DNA of 19,335 bases, from contig JAVZIY010000004.1 in NCBI GenBank assembly GCA_038998005.1, positions 1-19,335 on the forward strand. Direction: 5' to 3'. Shown here in pieces: positions 7,101-13,480 of the stretch (the first letter of the stretch is position 1; each line of letters starts with the position of its first letter). The position numbers and the translations under genes were made by a program. A model generated the notes under the pieces. That model saw only the letters and a program-made list of their open reading frames with translations, searched no databases and was not told where the DNA came from. Source of the stretch: CALIKW01 sp038998005 (GTDB lineage: Archaea > Aenigmatarchaeota > Aenigmatarchaeia > CG10238-14 > SCSR01).

Positions 7101-7500
7101 GGAGGGTAGTGTTATAATCATTATTTAAATAAGAGTTACTAAAAAATCTCCAAGTGACGTTTATCCTATTTATCAATTCCGGGTTCTGGGATATGTTAAA
7201 GTGAAAATATATTACATCCCACTCTCCATATACATTAGCGCCGTAAACTGCCCAATCGGAGCTATCATTAAAATAGGATATTGCTTCGTAGTTTGTGCTG
7301 TTTGCTTCAGTAGTGTAATTAAATGGATTTGGTGGTGTCCATTGCCAGCTCGTATTATCCCAAGAAGTGCCGTTGAATGCTCTGTGCCCGAGGGAAGTTC
7401 TTTGAGTATAATTGTAGTAATCTGTTTTTGCAAAACCTATAGCTAAAAATAAAAAAAACATTAAAGTCGTTATTGCTGAGAAGATAATAAATCTTTTCAT
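4162..7500 (-). CDS. Giant secreted surface protein with F5/8-type-C (discoidin) domain
   Basis: A 1112-residue protein with an N-terminal signal peptide (basic MKRF, then a hydrophobic stretch, cleavage near FAKT) and no C-terminal membrane helix. I count more than 40 N-glycosylation sequons, so it is very likely a glycosylated S-layer-like or adhesive protein. Layout: beta-rich N-terminal domain (30-190); a GSCPFIYSWNGSDYVFEHEA block at about 195-215 leading into a conserved module that resembles segments of large secreted bacterial proteins; a region with IQIWDGEKW near 410; a discoidin-like domain at about 630-770 (VSFCGES, IDGNIYTSW, VYDLGVEANISKIRLYT, VGRYIKITFNTT, EFQAYTSG), which in other proteins binds glycans or lipids; then beta-sandwich repeats with paired cysteines, and a C-terminal domain with YYWLAVPPVYSGIYKGNI. 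It overlaps the preceding gene by ATGA. Attachment is probably through a partner. Confidence 0.8.
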   Translation of the reverse strand: MKRFIIFSAITTLMFFLFLAIGFAKTDYYNYTQRTSLGHRAFNGTSWDNTSWQWTPPNPFNYTTEANSTNYEAISYFNDSSDWAVYGANVYGEWDVIYFHFNISQNPELINRINVTWRFFSNSYLNNDYNTTLQIWNSTGREWVVLNFSSEDFSGYYKIWTPVISSGFSDFVNISGSDKWIYFYGGRQYYYTGGGSCPFIYSWNGSDYVFEHEAYPFAVIKVAETTTYDRLHSLKEDKGELKIKIEQVLRERDWTDSFKLFAIEHPGNDSFVMPDYNGNYHTIKNLTEPISCTEHLSGKDCLKEVKYFDDLAWRDSVKQANVRNESTLRNWIVLEFPKPENASKAKLFFSTMKQKTITNEWEYYIDQIGENFWDFWQWFTSYIPLLNKIFQKLYLNMYEREIKQHIQIWDGEKWIEQGSISAGDSLWDDFLIILDISKVKGNKLKIRFYQTTGHYTVNYVAIDYSEDEPMKVKEIKPYYAVKNGKENVLDLLLENDEKYAFLLPNDTIELRYKAPEKGEWKTDYAISTKGYYNFINFKNQSFFGFLSGIVKWLKAILIPYNVPKTVYPSGYIHNTVWTDYFGISVEYTLPPQYSLNSTNSTLAGTAVSHNLFWQDDVNLSGYIFSFWNGSDSYITPKSVVSFCGESPPFYANETIDGNIYTSWEELESHEHWIVYDLGVEANISKIRLYTHPPSEYTYPCSINTIYVSNDLNNLGDSLGSCILTGSGTDWRECSFTSKVGRYIKITFNTTDFYGKCGNYWLSGFLEFQAYTSGLVNDTWKPFNSSMCLSPYTECWSNVTKVVNSTAGATIKWCVHANDTSNIWNSSCLEPFSYTTTSPSGYLEVNLKSPPADYTISQNYTLWVNASIICRNGNCGNVYGTVRYNASSPYPDTPISTTQGANPFYITDSWNDSSNVGITNQISCGNLNQDQVCNLSWLINTTGAVNSYWKIGVLFNSSLTGVQQNHTANTTIHIVECIEDMDLSWTSIDFSQLIPDTPASSNPAPGNSNKLYNITNKGTCALNIWIKGTDLQNTSLNSIIKVGNLTWSNYSSEYNPNWASPMSYSYSLLFQALASGLNLTTYYWLAVPPVYSGIYKGNIIICGNYSSICIEGE

Positions 7501-8423
7501 TCAATCACTTTGAAAATGCTAGATTCTACATAATAATGTTCACATTCGCCTTCAAAATAGTAAAATGCTATAATTTGATACTCTCCTGGCTCAAGAAAGT
7601 ATATAGGGTAATGAAATGTTAGTGAATTAAAGCCCTTCTCTACCTTTGTTGTGTTTGTTACAAAAAAGTAAGAGAAATCTTTAGTCTTTAAATTAAAAAA
7701 GCCGCCATAATAATGAATTATCTTATCTTCTGGAACAGTTTCAAAATTTACTGTTAAGGTATAATAGTCATACCTTTTATAAGAGTCATTATCCATTTTC
7801 AACTCAAAAGAATCAATTTGATATATTTTGAATGGCTCTTTTTCCCTTGATTGAATTTTGTCGTATTTTTTAACAGTTAAAATTCTAGTGGAATTAAAAC
7901 CAAAACTTGCTCTTTCTCCTCCTCTAAAACCTTCTGGAAATATTATGTAAAAGCTTGCTTTACCTTCTGTTATATTAAATTGGAAATTAGAAAATTGAAT
8001 ATTTTTGGTGAGATTTTGTAAAGGGTAATCTCCCAAAAGCATTTGACCTAAATGACTTATAAGTTGAGTCAAATTATATTCTTGAAAGTAATTGTTCTTA
8101 ATTTCTTGCCAACATATCGTTCTTTCTTTAATTGGTAAGCTTCCACAATATTTAACGTTGCCCCAAAGAGTTGGATTTATAGTGAAATTGGTTTGCCAAT
8201 GTGTAAAATTCACTTCTACAAATTGCCACTCAAAATATTTATCAATATAATTTTGACTTTCTATCTCTATTTTATTATAAATATGAAATTCCCCTATATT
8301 TAAAGGAACATTTCTTGCGTAATTTATAGATTCTACTTGCTCAACTTTTATCGATGCAGCTCCAAGTATTACAAAATTTAAAAAAAATAATACAAAACTA
8401 AACTTGGAATGAATTTTTCTCAT
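7497..8423 (-). CDS. Secreted protein, first gene of the surface-protein operon
   Basis: A 308-residue protein with a signal peptide (MRKIHSKFSFVLFFLNFVIL, then GAAS) and no other membrane helix. It is beta-rich, contains several sequons (NFT, NLT, NIT, NST, NTT) and three widely spaced cysteines plus a CEHYY near the end, so it is probably exported and glycosylated. I recognise no family. The C-terminal 90 residues (TLTVNFETVPEDKIIHYYGG, then LEPGEYQIIAFYYFEG) resemble an Ig-like/CARDB-type sandwich. The start ATG 8423 lies about 27 bp from a TATA element, suggesting a leaderless transcript. The stop overlaps the start of the 1112-residue gene by four bases, so translation of the two is coupled. 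It may be a second subunit of the same surface structure (inference). Confidence 0.7.
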   Translation of the reverse strand: MRKIHSKFSFVLFFLNFVILGAASIKVEQVESINYARNVPLNIGEFHIYNKIEIESQNYIDKYFEWQFVEVNFTHWQTNFTINPTLWGNVKYCGSLPIKERTICWQEIKNNYFQEYNLTQLISHLGQMLLGDYPLQNLTKNIQFSNFQFNITEGKASFYIIFPEGFRGGERASFGFNSTRILTVKKYDKIQSREKEPFKIYQIDSFELKMDNDSYKRYDYYTLTVNFETVPEDKIIHYYGGFFNLKTKDFSYFFVTNTTKVEKGFNSLTFHYPIYFLEPGEYQIIAFYYFEGECEHYYVESSIFKVIE

Positions 8424-8444
8424 CTACTATTAATTCTTCCTTCA

Positions 8445-8455
8445 AATTATAAATT
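8445..8455 (-). promoter_or_regulatory. TATA box of the surface-protein operon
   Basis: On the minus strand AATTTATAATT lies centred about 27 bp before the ATG at 8423, the usual archaeal spacing from TATA box to transcription start. The mRNA would start at or next to the start codon. It is the only evident promoter for the four genes down to 2930. Confidence 0.5.
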
Positions 8456-8460
8456 TTGTT

Positions 8461-8481
8461 AAAATAAAAAAGCAAAAAAAA
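8461..8481 (-). terminator. Poly-T terminator after the small membrane protein gene
   Basis: Read on the minus strand, T8, GC, T6, A, T4 follow directly after the stop codon at 8482-8484. T-runs of this kind are the intrinsic termination signal of archaeal RNA polymerase. It separates the 95-residue membrane protein from the surface-protein operon. Confidence 0.55.
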
Positions 8482-8769
8482 CTATTTCTTCGCCAATATT
8501 TCATAAGCTCCTAGCACTGCTCCTATTAAAGAAAATATCCACCCTACTACATAGAAAAGCTCCCTAATATAAAGTTCCCCTAGCGTATCCGCAAGAGATG
8601 CTGGTATCAAACCTGAACCCAATGTTCCCGCAAATAAGAATAGGACTCCTGCAGCTGCTATCCAATTAAAACCTCTTTCTGCTTTTTTCCTTATGTTTGC
8701 ATATTCTGCTATTGCTGGAGCTAATAGGAATGCTAAGCCGAGCAAAACTAAGTCTCCGATTATAGCCAT
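8482..8769 (-). CDS. Small three-helix membrane protein
   Basis: A 95-residue integral membrane protein of unrecognised family. Predicted helices lie at about residues 4-24 (IIGDLVLLGLAFLLAPAIAE), 35-56 (NWIAAAGVLFLFAGTLGSGL) and 69-91 (LFYVVGWIFSLIGAVLGAYE), with a basic loop IRKKAERG after the first helix and a lysine end, so the positive-inside rule puts that loop in the cytosol. GGGAG three bases before the ATG is a good ribosome-binding site, and a TTAAATA promoter-like element lies about 35-40 bp upstream. A poly-T run immediately after the stop makes it a single-gene unit. It is less AT-rich and less repetitive than its neighbours, suggesting a well-expressed conserved gene. Function unknown. 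Confidence 0.65.
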   Translation of the reverse strand: MAIIGDLVLLGLAFLLAPAIAEYANIRKKAERGFNWIAAAGVLFLFAGTLGSGLIPASLADTLGELYIRELFYVVGWIFSLIGAVLGAYEILAKK

Positions 8770-8873
8770 TCTCTCCCTTATTTTTTTAAAATTAAGAAGA
8801 TATTTAAGCTTGAGTTTTTCTTAATAAAAAGTAACTTCCCCTCAGTAATAAATTAAAAATAAAAAATATTATT

Positions 8874-9047
8874 ATGGAAATATTTTGCCCAAATTGCAAA
8901 TCAAAGGCACAAGAGCTTATAGATTGTGAGAATTGTAATAAAATAGGCTGCACCAAATGCTTTTTGAAAGTAAAAGGGAAATGGTTATGTGATAATTGTA
9001 GGAAAGGAGAAACAAAAGAAGCTTCTTTATTTTCCATGTTTGGTTAA
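8874..9047 (+). CDS. 57-residue zinc protein with four CxxC knuckles
   Basis: This short frame encodes CPNC (residues 5-8), CENC (18-21), CTKC (26-29) and CDNC (39-42): eight cysteines in four CxxC pairs, enough for two zinc sites in a rubredoxin- or RING-like cross-braced fold. A short tail KETKEASLF-type sequence follows. Such regular cysteine spacing would not survive in non-coding DNA, so I am confident it is a gene despite its length. The minus-strand frame over it is a shadow. No ribosome-binding site is evident, and it may be leaderless from the AT-rich stretch upstream. Its last 21 bases overlap the 3' end of the convergent AMMECR1 gene. It is divergent from the small membrane protein. 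Role unknown; protein-, RNA- or DNA-binding is possible. Confidence 0.75.
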   Translation: MEIFCPNCKSKAQELIDCENCNKIGCTKCFLKVKGKWLCDNCRKGETKEASLFSMFG

Positions 9048-9635
9048 TTTAAGTTCTTTAACTATACCTCCTGGTTCAACTTCATAGAAAATTTGTGCTT
9101 TAAACTTCCATATTTTTGTATTCTTATCATAAATGAAATCTGGGGTTAAATTGGCTTTATAGCAAAGATTCTCTAAAAATTCTTTTACGCCCCAATCCAT
9201 TTCCAATGGAACTTGGGGGAGTAACAAACCAGAAAAAGGACCATTTTTTAAAATTAATCCATCCCTCCCTATTTTAATTTTTTTAAAATATTCTTCTGGA
9301 TTTTTAACTTTTAAGATTTTTGGCTTTGAAAGAATAGAAATTTCTATAACTATTTTATTAAGCTCCTCTTTTTTCAAAGGTGAAAACCTTAAATCTTCAA
9401 AAGCTGAAGAAAAAGCTGCCTTTTGAACAGCTTCATACAAAGGGTAAGAAGGATAGGGGAAACCTATGCATCCCTTTAAAGCAAGAGACGGAAATTCTCT
9501 TAATGTTACAAAAACTCCTCTTTTTTTCTTTAACTCTTTCTCTTTAACTTCTTCGATTTCAAATTTTTCAAAACTTTTTTCTAAACATCTTCTTGCGAGA
9601 GAAACTAGCTTTTTTCCAAGAATCAAGGAAATCAT
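9027..9635 (-). CDS. AMMECR1 domain protein
   Basis: A 202-residue protein of the conserved AMMECR1 family (widespread in archaea and eukaryotes, biochemical function still unsettled). The hallmark motif LKGCIGFP is at residues 53-60 with its conserved Cys56 and glycines, followed by PLYEAVQKAAFSSAFEDLRF and SPLKKEELNKI, and the C-terminal signature GLLLPQVPLEMDWGVKEFL with LCYKANL. Length and order match full-length archaeal members, and the fold is soluble and cytosolic. The ATG at 9635 lies about 38 bases after the stop of the acidic mini-gene, so both are likely transcribed from the promoter at 9800-9807. No ribosome-binding site is visible before it. Its 3' end overlaps the convergent zinc protein gene by 21 bp. 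Confidence 0.92.
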   Translation of the reverse strand: MISLILGKKLVSLARRCLEKSFEKFEIEEVKEKELKKKRGVFVTLREFPSLALKGCIGFPYPSYPLYEAVQKAAFSSAFEDLRFSPLKKEELNKIVIEISILSKPKILKVKNPEEYFKKIKIGRDGLILKNGPFSGLLLPQVPLEMDWGVKEFLENLCYKANLTPDFIYDKNTKIWKFKAQIFYEVEPGGIVKELKLTKHGK

Positions 9636-9673
9636 AATAAGAATATAAAAGAGAAAAAGGAAAAAGATTTTTA

Positions 9674-9766
9674 CTATTCTTCTACATCTTCTAGTTCTTC
9701 AAACTCCTCTTCTTCCCAGTCTTCCTCTTCTCCCTCGTCTTCCTCTTCTTCCCACTCTTCTTCCAT
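9674..9766 (-). CDS. 30-residue extremely acidic peptide
   Basis: The frame reads MEEEWEEEEDEG then three glutamates, DW, EEEEF, EEL, EDV, EE: 20 Glu and 3 Asp in 30 residues, spaced by two Trp, one Phe and a Leu. It has a full set of expression signals: the Shine-Dalgarno AGGTGA five bases before the ATG, and a TATA box 34-41 bp upstream. The stop codon is followed within about 38 bases by AMMECR1. No fold or family recognised. It could be an anionic tail-like regulator, a nucleic-acid mimic, a chaperone-like acidic peptide or a metal buffer (all inference). The alternative is a purine-rich simple repeat that happens to be open, but the perfect translation signals argue against that. Confidence 0.6.
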   Translation of the reverse strand: MEEEWEEEEDEGEEEDWEEEEFEELEDVEE

Positions 9767-9799
9767 ATTTCACCTAATCTTTTCTAATCTTAGATAAAG

Positions 9800-9807
9800 T
9801 ATATAAA
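9800..9807 (-). promoter_or_regulatory. TATA box for acidic peptide and AMMECR1
   Basis: TTTATATA on the minus strand, preceded by an A-rich BRE-like stretch. Expected transcription start is near 9777, giving an approximately 11-base leader that contains AGGTGA. This is one of the clearest promoter plus ribosome-binding-site pairs in the window. Confidence 0.6.
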
Positions 9808-9850
9808 TTTTTCGCTTATCTTAAATTAAAAAAAGTTAAAATTAATTTTA

Positions 9851-11791
9851 ATGAGATTCGTGAGAAAAAAAAATGAAATTTATCTCCCAACAAAGGAGAT
9901 GAAAAGAATTGCTTGGGTAAATGATAAAAAAATCTATGAGCAAGCTGAAAAAGATCCAATAAAATTCTGGGAAAACTTAGCTGAAAAACTCTTTTGGTTT
10001 GAAAAATGGAAAAAAACTTTTGAGCATAAACCACCTTACTTCAAATGGTTTATAGGAGGAAAAATTAACATAACCTCAAATATTTTTGAAAATAATCCTG
10101 CTGGTTGGGAAAATATTAAAAATAAAGTTGCCTTGATTTGGGAACCTGAACCTTTGGAAGAAAAGCCAAGGATTTTAACTTATGAAGAATTGTTTAGAGA
10201 AGTGTGTAAGTTTGCCAACGTTTTAAAAAAGTTGGGAGTAAAAAAAGGTGATAAAGTAGGGATTTATTTGCCTATGATTCCTGAAGTGATAATTTCTATG
10301 CTTGCATGTGCAAGAATAGGAGCTGTACATACTGTTATATTTTCTGCTTTTTCTCCAGAAGCATTAAGAATAAGATTGCAGATAACTGAAGCAAAAATTT
10401 TGATTACTGCAGACGGCTATTACAGAAGAGGAAAAATAATAAACTTGAAAGAAAATGCTGACGAAGGAATAAAAGAAACTAGCGTAAAAAAAGTCGTTGT
10501 GGTAAAAAGAATAGGGAATCAAATTCCTTGGTATCTAGAAAGAGATTTTTGGTGGCATGAACTTGTGGAAAAAGAAAGTGAAGAATGTGAAGCTGAAATG
10601 ATGGACTCTGAAGACTTACTATTCATACTTTATACTTCAGGCTCGACTGGCAAGCCAAAGGGCTGTGTGCACACTTGTGGTGGCTATACAGTTCAAGCCT
10701 ACTGGACTGGAAAGTGGATTTTTGACTTTCATGAAAAAGATATTCTATGGTGTACTTCTGACCTAGGTTGGGTTACAGGTCATACTTACACCTGCTATTC
10801 TCCTTTGCTCAACGGGATAACAACTTTAATTTTTGAAGGCTCCCTAGATTATCCAACTCCTGATAGATGGGCCCAAATTATAGAAAAATATAAAGCAACA
10901 ATTTTTTACACTGCCCCAACTGCAATAAGAATGTTTGAGAGAATTATTGGTGAAGGATTAAAGAAATATAAATTTGAAAGTTTGAGACTTTTAGGCTCAG
11001 TTGGCGAGGTTATTGATGAAGGAGCATGGAAATGGTATTTTGAAAATGTTGGTAAAAAGAGGTGTCCAATAGTTGATACCTGGTGGCAAACAGAAACAGG
11101 AGGAATTCTCATAACTTCTTTGCCTGGTGTCGGGCCTTTGAAGCCTACTTATGTTGGCCTGCCTTTTCCTGGAATTAAAGTTGATATTTTGGATGAAGAA
11201 GGAAAATCCTGCCGATCCAACCAAGCAGGGAACTTGGTAATCCTACCTCCTTTTTCTCCTGGTATGTTGAGGGGAATCTATAAAGATCCTGAGAAGTATG
11301 AAAGTACTTATTTTAGTAAGTACGGGAAGGAAATTTACCTCACTGGAGATGGTGCCTTGAAGGATGAAAATGGCTTAATCAAGATACTTGGAAGGGTTGA
11401 TGATGTATTAAAAGTTGCTGGCCATAGACTATCTAATGCTGAAATAGAGGATGCCATAAGTTTACATGAAGCCGTGGTCGAATCTGCTGTTGTCGGATTA
11501 CCTGATGAAATTAAAGGAGAGGTACCAATAGCTTTTGTAGTTTTGAAGTCTGGTTTTCAACCAAATGAAAAACTTTCTTCCGAGTTAATTGATCTTGTTG
11601 CCAAAAAAATTGGCCCTATAGCAAAACCTGCTAAAATAGTTTATGTTGAGGATTTGCCCAAGACAAGAAGCGGTAAAATTATGAGGAGAATAATAAAGAA
11701 TTTGATTAAAAGGGAAGATGTTGGAGATATTTCTACACTAGCTAATCCTGAGTGTGTAGAGAAACTTAAAAAAATAATTCAAGAAATCTGA
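9851..11791 (+). CDS. acs: Acetyl-CoA synthetase (AMP-forming)
   Basis: A 646-residue ANL-superfamily enzyme that converts acetate, ATP and CoA to acetyl-CoA, AMP and PPi in the cytosol. Diagnostic motifs: phosphate loop YTSGSTGKPKGCVH at about 260-273; WVTGHTY with the Val-Thr that line the acetate pocket; SVGEVIDEGAW; WWQTETGG near 410, whose tryptophan limits the pocket to short acids; TGDGALKDENG; the hinge GRVDDVLKVAGHRLS; and the C-terminal PKTRSGKIMRR around 600-612 with the catalytic lysine that is the usual acetylation-control site. Length matches full-size Acs. GEV replaces the more common GEP after the SVG motif, and propionate could also be accepted. No Shine-Dalgarno; TTAAATTAAA lies about 26 bp before the ATG, suggesting a leaderless mRNA. 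It is divergent from the acidic peptide/AMMECR1 unit. Confidence 0.93.
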   Translation: MRFVRKKNEIYLPTKEMKRIAWVNDKKIYEQAEKDPIKFWENLAEKLFWFEKWKKTFEHKPPYFKWFIGGKINITSNIFENNPAGWENIKNKVALIWEPEPLEEKPRILTYEELFREVCKFANVLKKLGVKKGDKVGIYLPMIPEVIISMLACARIGAVHTVIFSAFSPEALRIRLQITEAKILITADGYYRRGKIINLKENADEGIKETSVKKVVVVKRIGNQIPWYLERDFWWHELVEKESEECEAEMMDSEDLLFILYTSGSTGKPKGCVHTCGGYTVQAYWTGKWIFDFHEKDILWCTSDLGWVTGHTYTCYSPLLNGITTLIFEGSLDYPTPDRWAQIIEKYKATIFYTAPTAIRMFERIIGEGLKKYKFESLRLLGSVGEVIDEGAWKWYFENVGKKRCPIVDTWWQTETGGILITSLPGVGPLKPTYVGLPFPGIKVDILDEEGKSCRSNQAGNLVILPPFSPGMLRGIYKDPEKYESTYFSKYGKEIYLTGDGALKDENGLIKILGRVDDVLKVAGHRLSNAEIEDAISLHEAVVESAVVGLPDEIKGEVPIAFVVLKSGFQPNEKLSSELIDLVAKKIGPIAKPAKIVYVEDLPKTRSGKIMRRIIKNLIKREDVGDISTLANPECVEKLKKIIQEI

Positions 11792-11821
11792 ATTTCACTT
11801 AATTGATTTAAAAGAAAAAAT

Positions 11822-12319
11822 TTAAGATTTTAATTCTAAAAGAAAATTAGCAAGCTCAAAACCTTTTTCTACACCTGGAAATTCTACACAAGAACTATTA
11901 AAGTAAATTTTAATCCTATAGATGTTAAAAATTCTTTCTAAGAAATTTTGTGATGATTGAACTATTTTTAAACTCTTGATAGGCACCACAGTTTCAATTT
12001 TAAATAAAACACCTCCTTTCAAGTAAATGTGAGATTCATCTACTTTAAGCCTTAAAGATTTTCTTAAAGTATTACAATAGAATATCGAAATGAAAAATGA
12101 AAGGGCTATGCCAGAAGAAATCCAAAGATTTACTGCAAAAACAGAATTATAAACAGAAAACTTATTTGAGGGATTGAAAAAAATATCAAATATTAGTGGT
12201 GAAGTTAGAAAAAAGATTAAGGAGATTATCAAAACTATTAATAAACCTCTTGAAATAAAGAAATATATTGTTAAAGATGGTTTTGGCCTTAAATCGAGAG
12301 AAAATTTTTCTTTTTTCAT
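11822..12319 (-). CDS. bPH2 (DUF304/YdbS-like) membrane protein
   Basis: A 165-residue membrane protein of the bacterial-pleckstrin-homology 2 group. It starts with the family's LRPKPS near residue 10, followed by two membrane helices (about 18-48 and 60-88, for example GLLIVLIISLIFFLTSPL and WISSGIALSFFISIFY). The PH-like domain then carries VDESHIYLKGGVLFKIETVV, the typical VPIKSLKIVQSSQNFLERIF block, and a C-terminal strand with FPGVEKGFELANFL. This matches one YdbS/YdbT-like module in full. The domain faces the cytosol; function in the family is poorly defined. It is convergent with acs (about 30 bp between stops) and divergent from the SRP RNA gene. Confidence 0.8.
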   Translation of the reverse strand: MKKEKFSLDLRPKPSLTIYFFISRGLLIVLIISLIFFLTSPLIFDIFFNPSNKFSVYNSVFAVNLWISSGIALSFFISIFYCNTLRKSLRLKVDESHIYLKGGVLFKIETVVPIKSLKIVQSSQNFLERIFNIYRIKIYFNSSCVEFPGVEKGFELANFLLELKS

Positions 12320-12337
12320 AATTTAAAATAGTTAAAC

Positions 12338-12346
12338 TTATAAAAA
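12338..12346 (+). promoter_or_regulatory. TATA box of the SRP RNA gene
   Basis: TTATAAAAA is centred about 25 bp before position 12366-12367, where the base of SRP RNA helix 1 begins. Spacing and position match a strong archaeal RNA promoter. Confidence 0.6.
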
Positions 12347-12365
12347 GAATTTTCTATTTTTATTT

Positions 12366-12652
12366 TGCAGGGAGCCTCTGGTCGCGGGGCTAGGCCTCCC
12401 GTACCTCGAAAGAGGTGGCAAATGGTCTAAATGGCCGACCATAGCTGAGGGGCGGTATAACAACTCAAGTCAGCCTGCATGTCTAACTGAGAAGCTCTGT
12501 CCCTATGGGTCCTGCTATCTGGAAACCCCCCAGGTCCGGAAGGAAGCAAGGGTAACTAGATAGTAGGATGCTATAGGGGTTGCAGGGTGGAGAAGGACAT
12601 GCAGACAAACTGGCTTGGGAAGTTATATCCACCCAAAGCATGCTCCCTGCAT
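12366..12652 (+). ncRNA. ffs: Archaeal 7S / signal recognition particle RNA
   Basis: RNA scaffold of the signal recognition particle, about 287 nt, the usual archaeal length. The invariant helix-8 motif GGTCCGGAAGGAAGCA is at about 12533-12548. The 5' end GCAGGGAGC (12367-12375) pairs perfectly with GCTCCCTGC (12642-12650), forming the archaeal-specific helix 1 that closes the molecule. The 5' domain has GGTCGCGGGGCTAGGCC and CCTCGAAAGAGG hairpins typical of helices 3 and 4. It is GC-rich against an AT-rich background, as expected for a stable RNA. The TATA box lies 25 bp before the first paired base. An ORF running through its 3' third (from ATG 12587) is an artefact extension of the downstream protease gene. 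Confidence 0.95.
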
Positions 12653-12688
12653 TTTAAAGATTTAAGTTATTTACAAGAAATAATTAAC

Positions 12689-13432
12689 ATGGAAAAAATA
12701 ATATCTTCCTTTATAGTCTTAATAATTTCTTTAATAGTTTTTTCTTTAATTTTAACATCAAGCATTCAAAACCCAACCACAGTAGAAATAATTAAAACTC
12801 AAAAAATTATTTTGACAAATTATTCTTTTCCTACAGTATACCTTAAAATCCCTGCCGTTGATAATGAAGGAAATGGAATTGTAACAAAACTTAAGGTAGA
12901 GGCAAAACCTGGAGAAGGAAGGACTTTAGTTAATATAGATCAATTGCTTTTCTGGGTCGATACTCAGCACTCTATAAGATTAGCAAAAAAAGTTGCAGAA
13001 AATATTACCGGAATCAATTTATCAAATATAGATTTATTCTATGCGATAGAAACTAATGCCTCTGTAATAGAAGGACCTTCAGCTGGTGCTGCTATAACTG
13101 TAGCAACCATCGCTGTGATAGAAAATAAAAGTGTAAATGAAAGTGTGATGATAACTGGAACTATAAACTCAGATGGAAGTATAGGGCCAGTAGGTGAAGT
13201 TCTTGCAAAAGCAAAAGCAGCAAAAGATGTTGGTGCAACTTTATTCTTAGTTCCGTTAGGTCAAGGAGTTCAAACTTACTATGAGCCTGTGCAAACTTGT
13301 CAGAAGTTTGGCTTTATAACTTATTGCACGACTGAATATAAACCAAATAGAATAGATGTTGGTAAGGAGGCCAAGATAGAAATTAAAGAAGTTTCTAATA
13401 TAAAAGAAGCTTTAAATTATTTCCTATTATAA
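12689..13432 (+). CDS. Membrane-anchored Lon-like serine protease (archaeal COG1750 type)
   Basis: A 247-residue protease with the Lon (S16) Ser-Lys dyad fold and no ATPase domain. An N-terminal anchor (residues 1-25, IISSFIVLIISLIVFSLILT) is followed by the protease domain: nucleophile Ser131 in GPSAGAA and Lys174 in LAKAKAA, exactly 43 residues apart as in Lon, with TGTINSDGSIGPVGEV between and GATLFLVPLGQG after. Several sequons in the domain (NIT, NLS, NAS) suggest it faces outside the cell. The frame extends upstream to 12587, but that part lies in SRP RNA; ATG 12689 starts the anchor properly. It matches the group listed as predicted archaeal S18-family protease, which was later seen to be Lon-like. 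The neighbouring intramembrane protease suggests a shared proteolytic pathway (inference). Confidence 0.85.
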   Translation: MEKIISSFIVLIISLIVFSLILTSSIQNPTTVEIIKTQKIILTNYSFPTVYLKIPAVDNEGNGIVTKLKVEAKPGEGRTLVNIDQLLFWVDTQHSIRLAKKVAENITGINLSNIDLFYAIETNASVIEGPSAGAAITVATIAVIENKSVNESVMITGTINSDGSIGPVGEVLAKAKAAKDVGATLFLVPLGQGVQTYYEPVQTCQKFGFITYCTTEYKPNRIDVGKEAKIEIKEVSNIKEALNYFLL

Positions 13433-13480
13433 AATGTTTATAAACAAAAGTATAAAATAATTTCCTAACAATAGATTATC

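Noticed and set aside
7201..7446. Frames on both strands inside the 5' part of the giant surface protein gene
   Set aside because: The minus main frame is continuous with signal peptide and sequons; the others are chance openings.
8804..9037. Minus-strand 77-residue frame
   Set aside because: It is the antisense shadow of the four-CxxC zinc protein gene on the plus strand.
10906..11224. Minus-strand frames within acs
   Set aside because: They are fully covered by conserved acetyl-CoA synthetase motifs on the plus strand.
12587..12688. N-terminal extension of the Lon-like protease frame
   Set aside because: It lies inside SRP RNA, whose helix 1 needs 12642-12650, and a proper membrane-anchor start exists at 12689.
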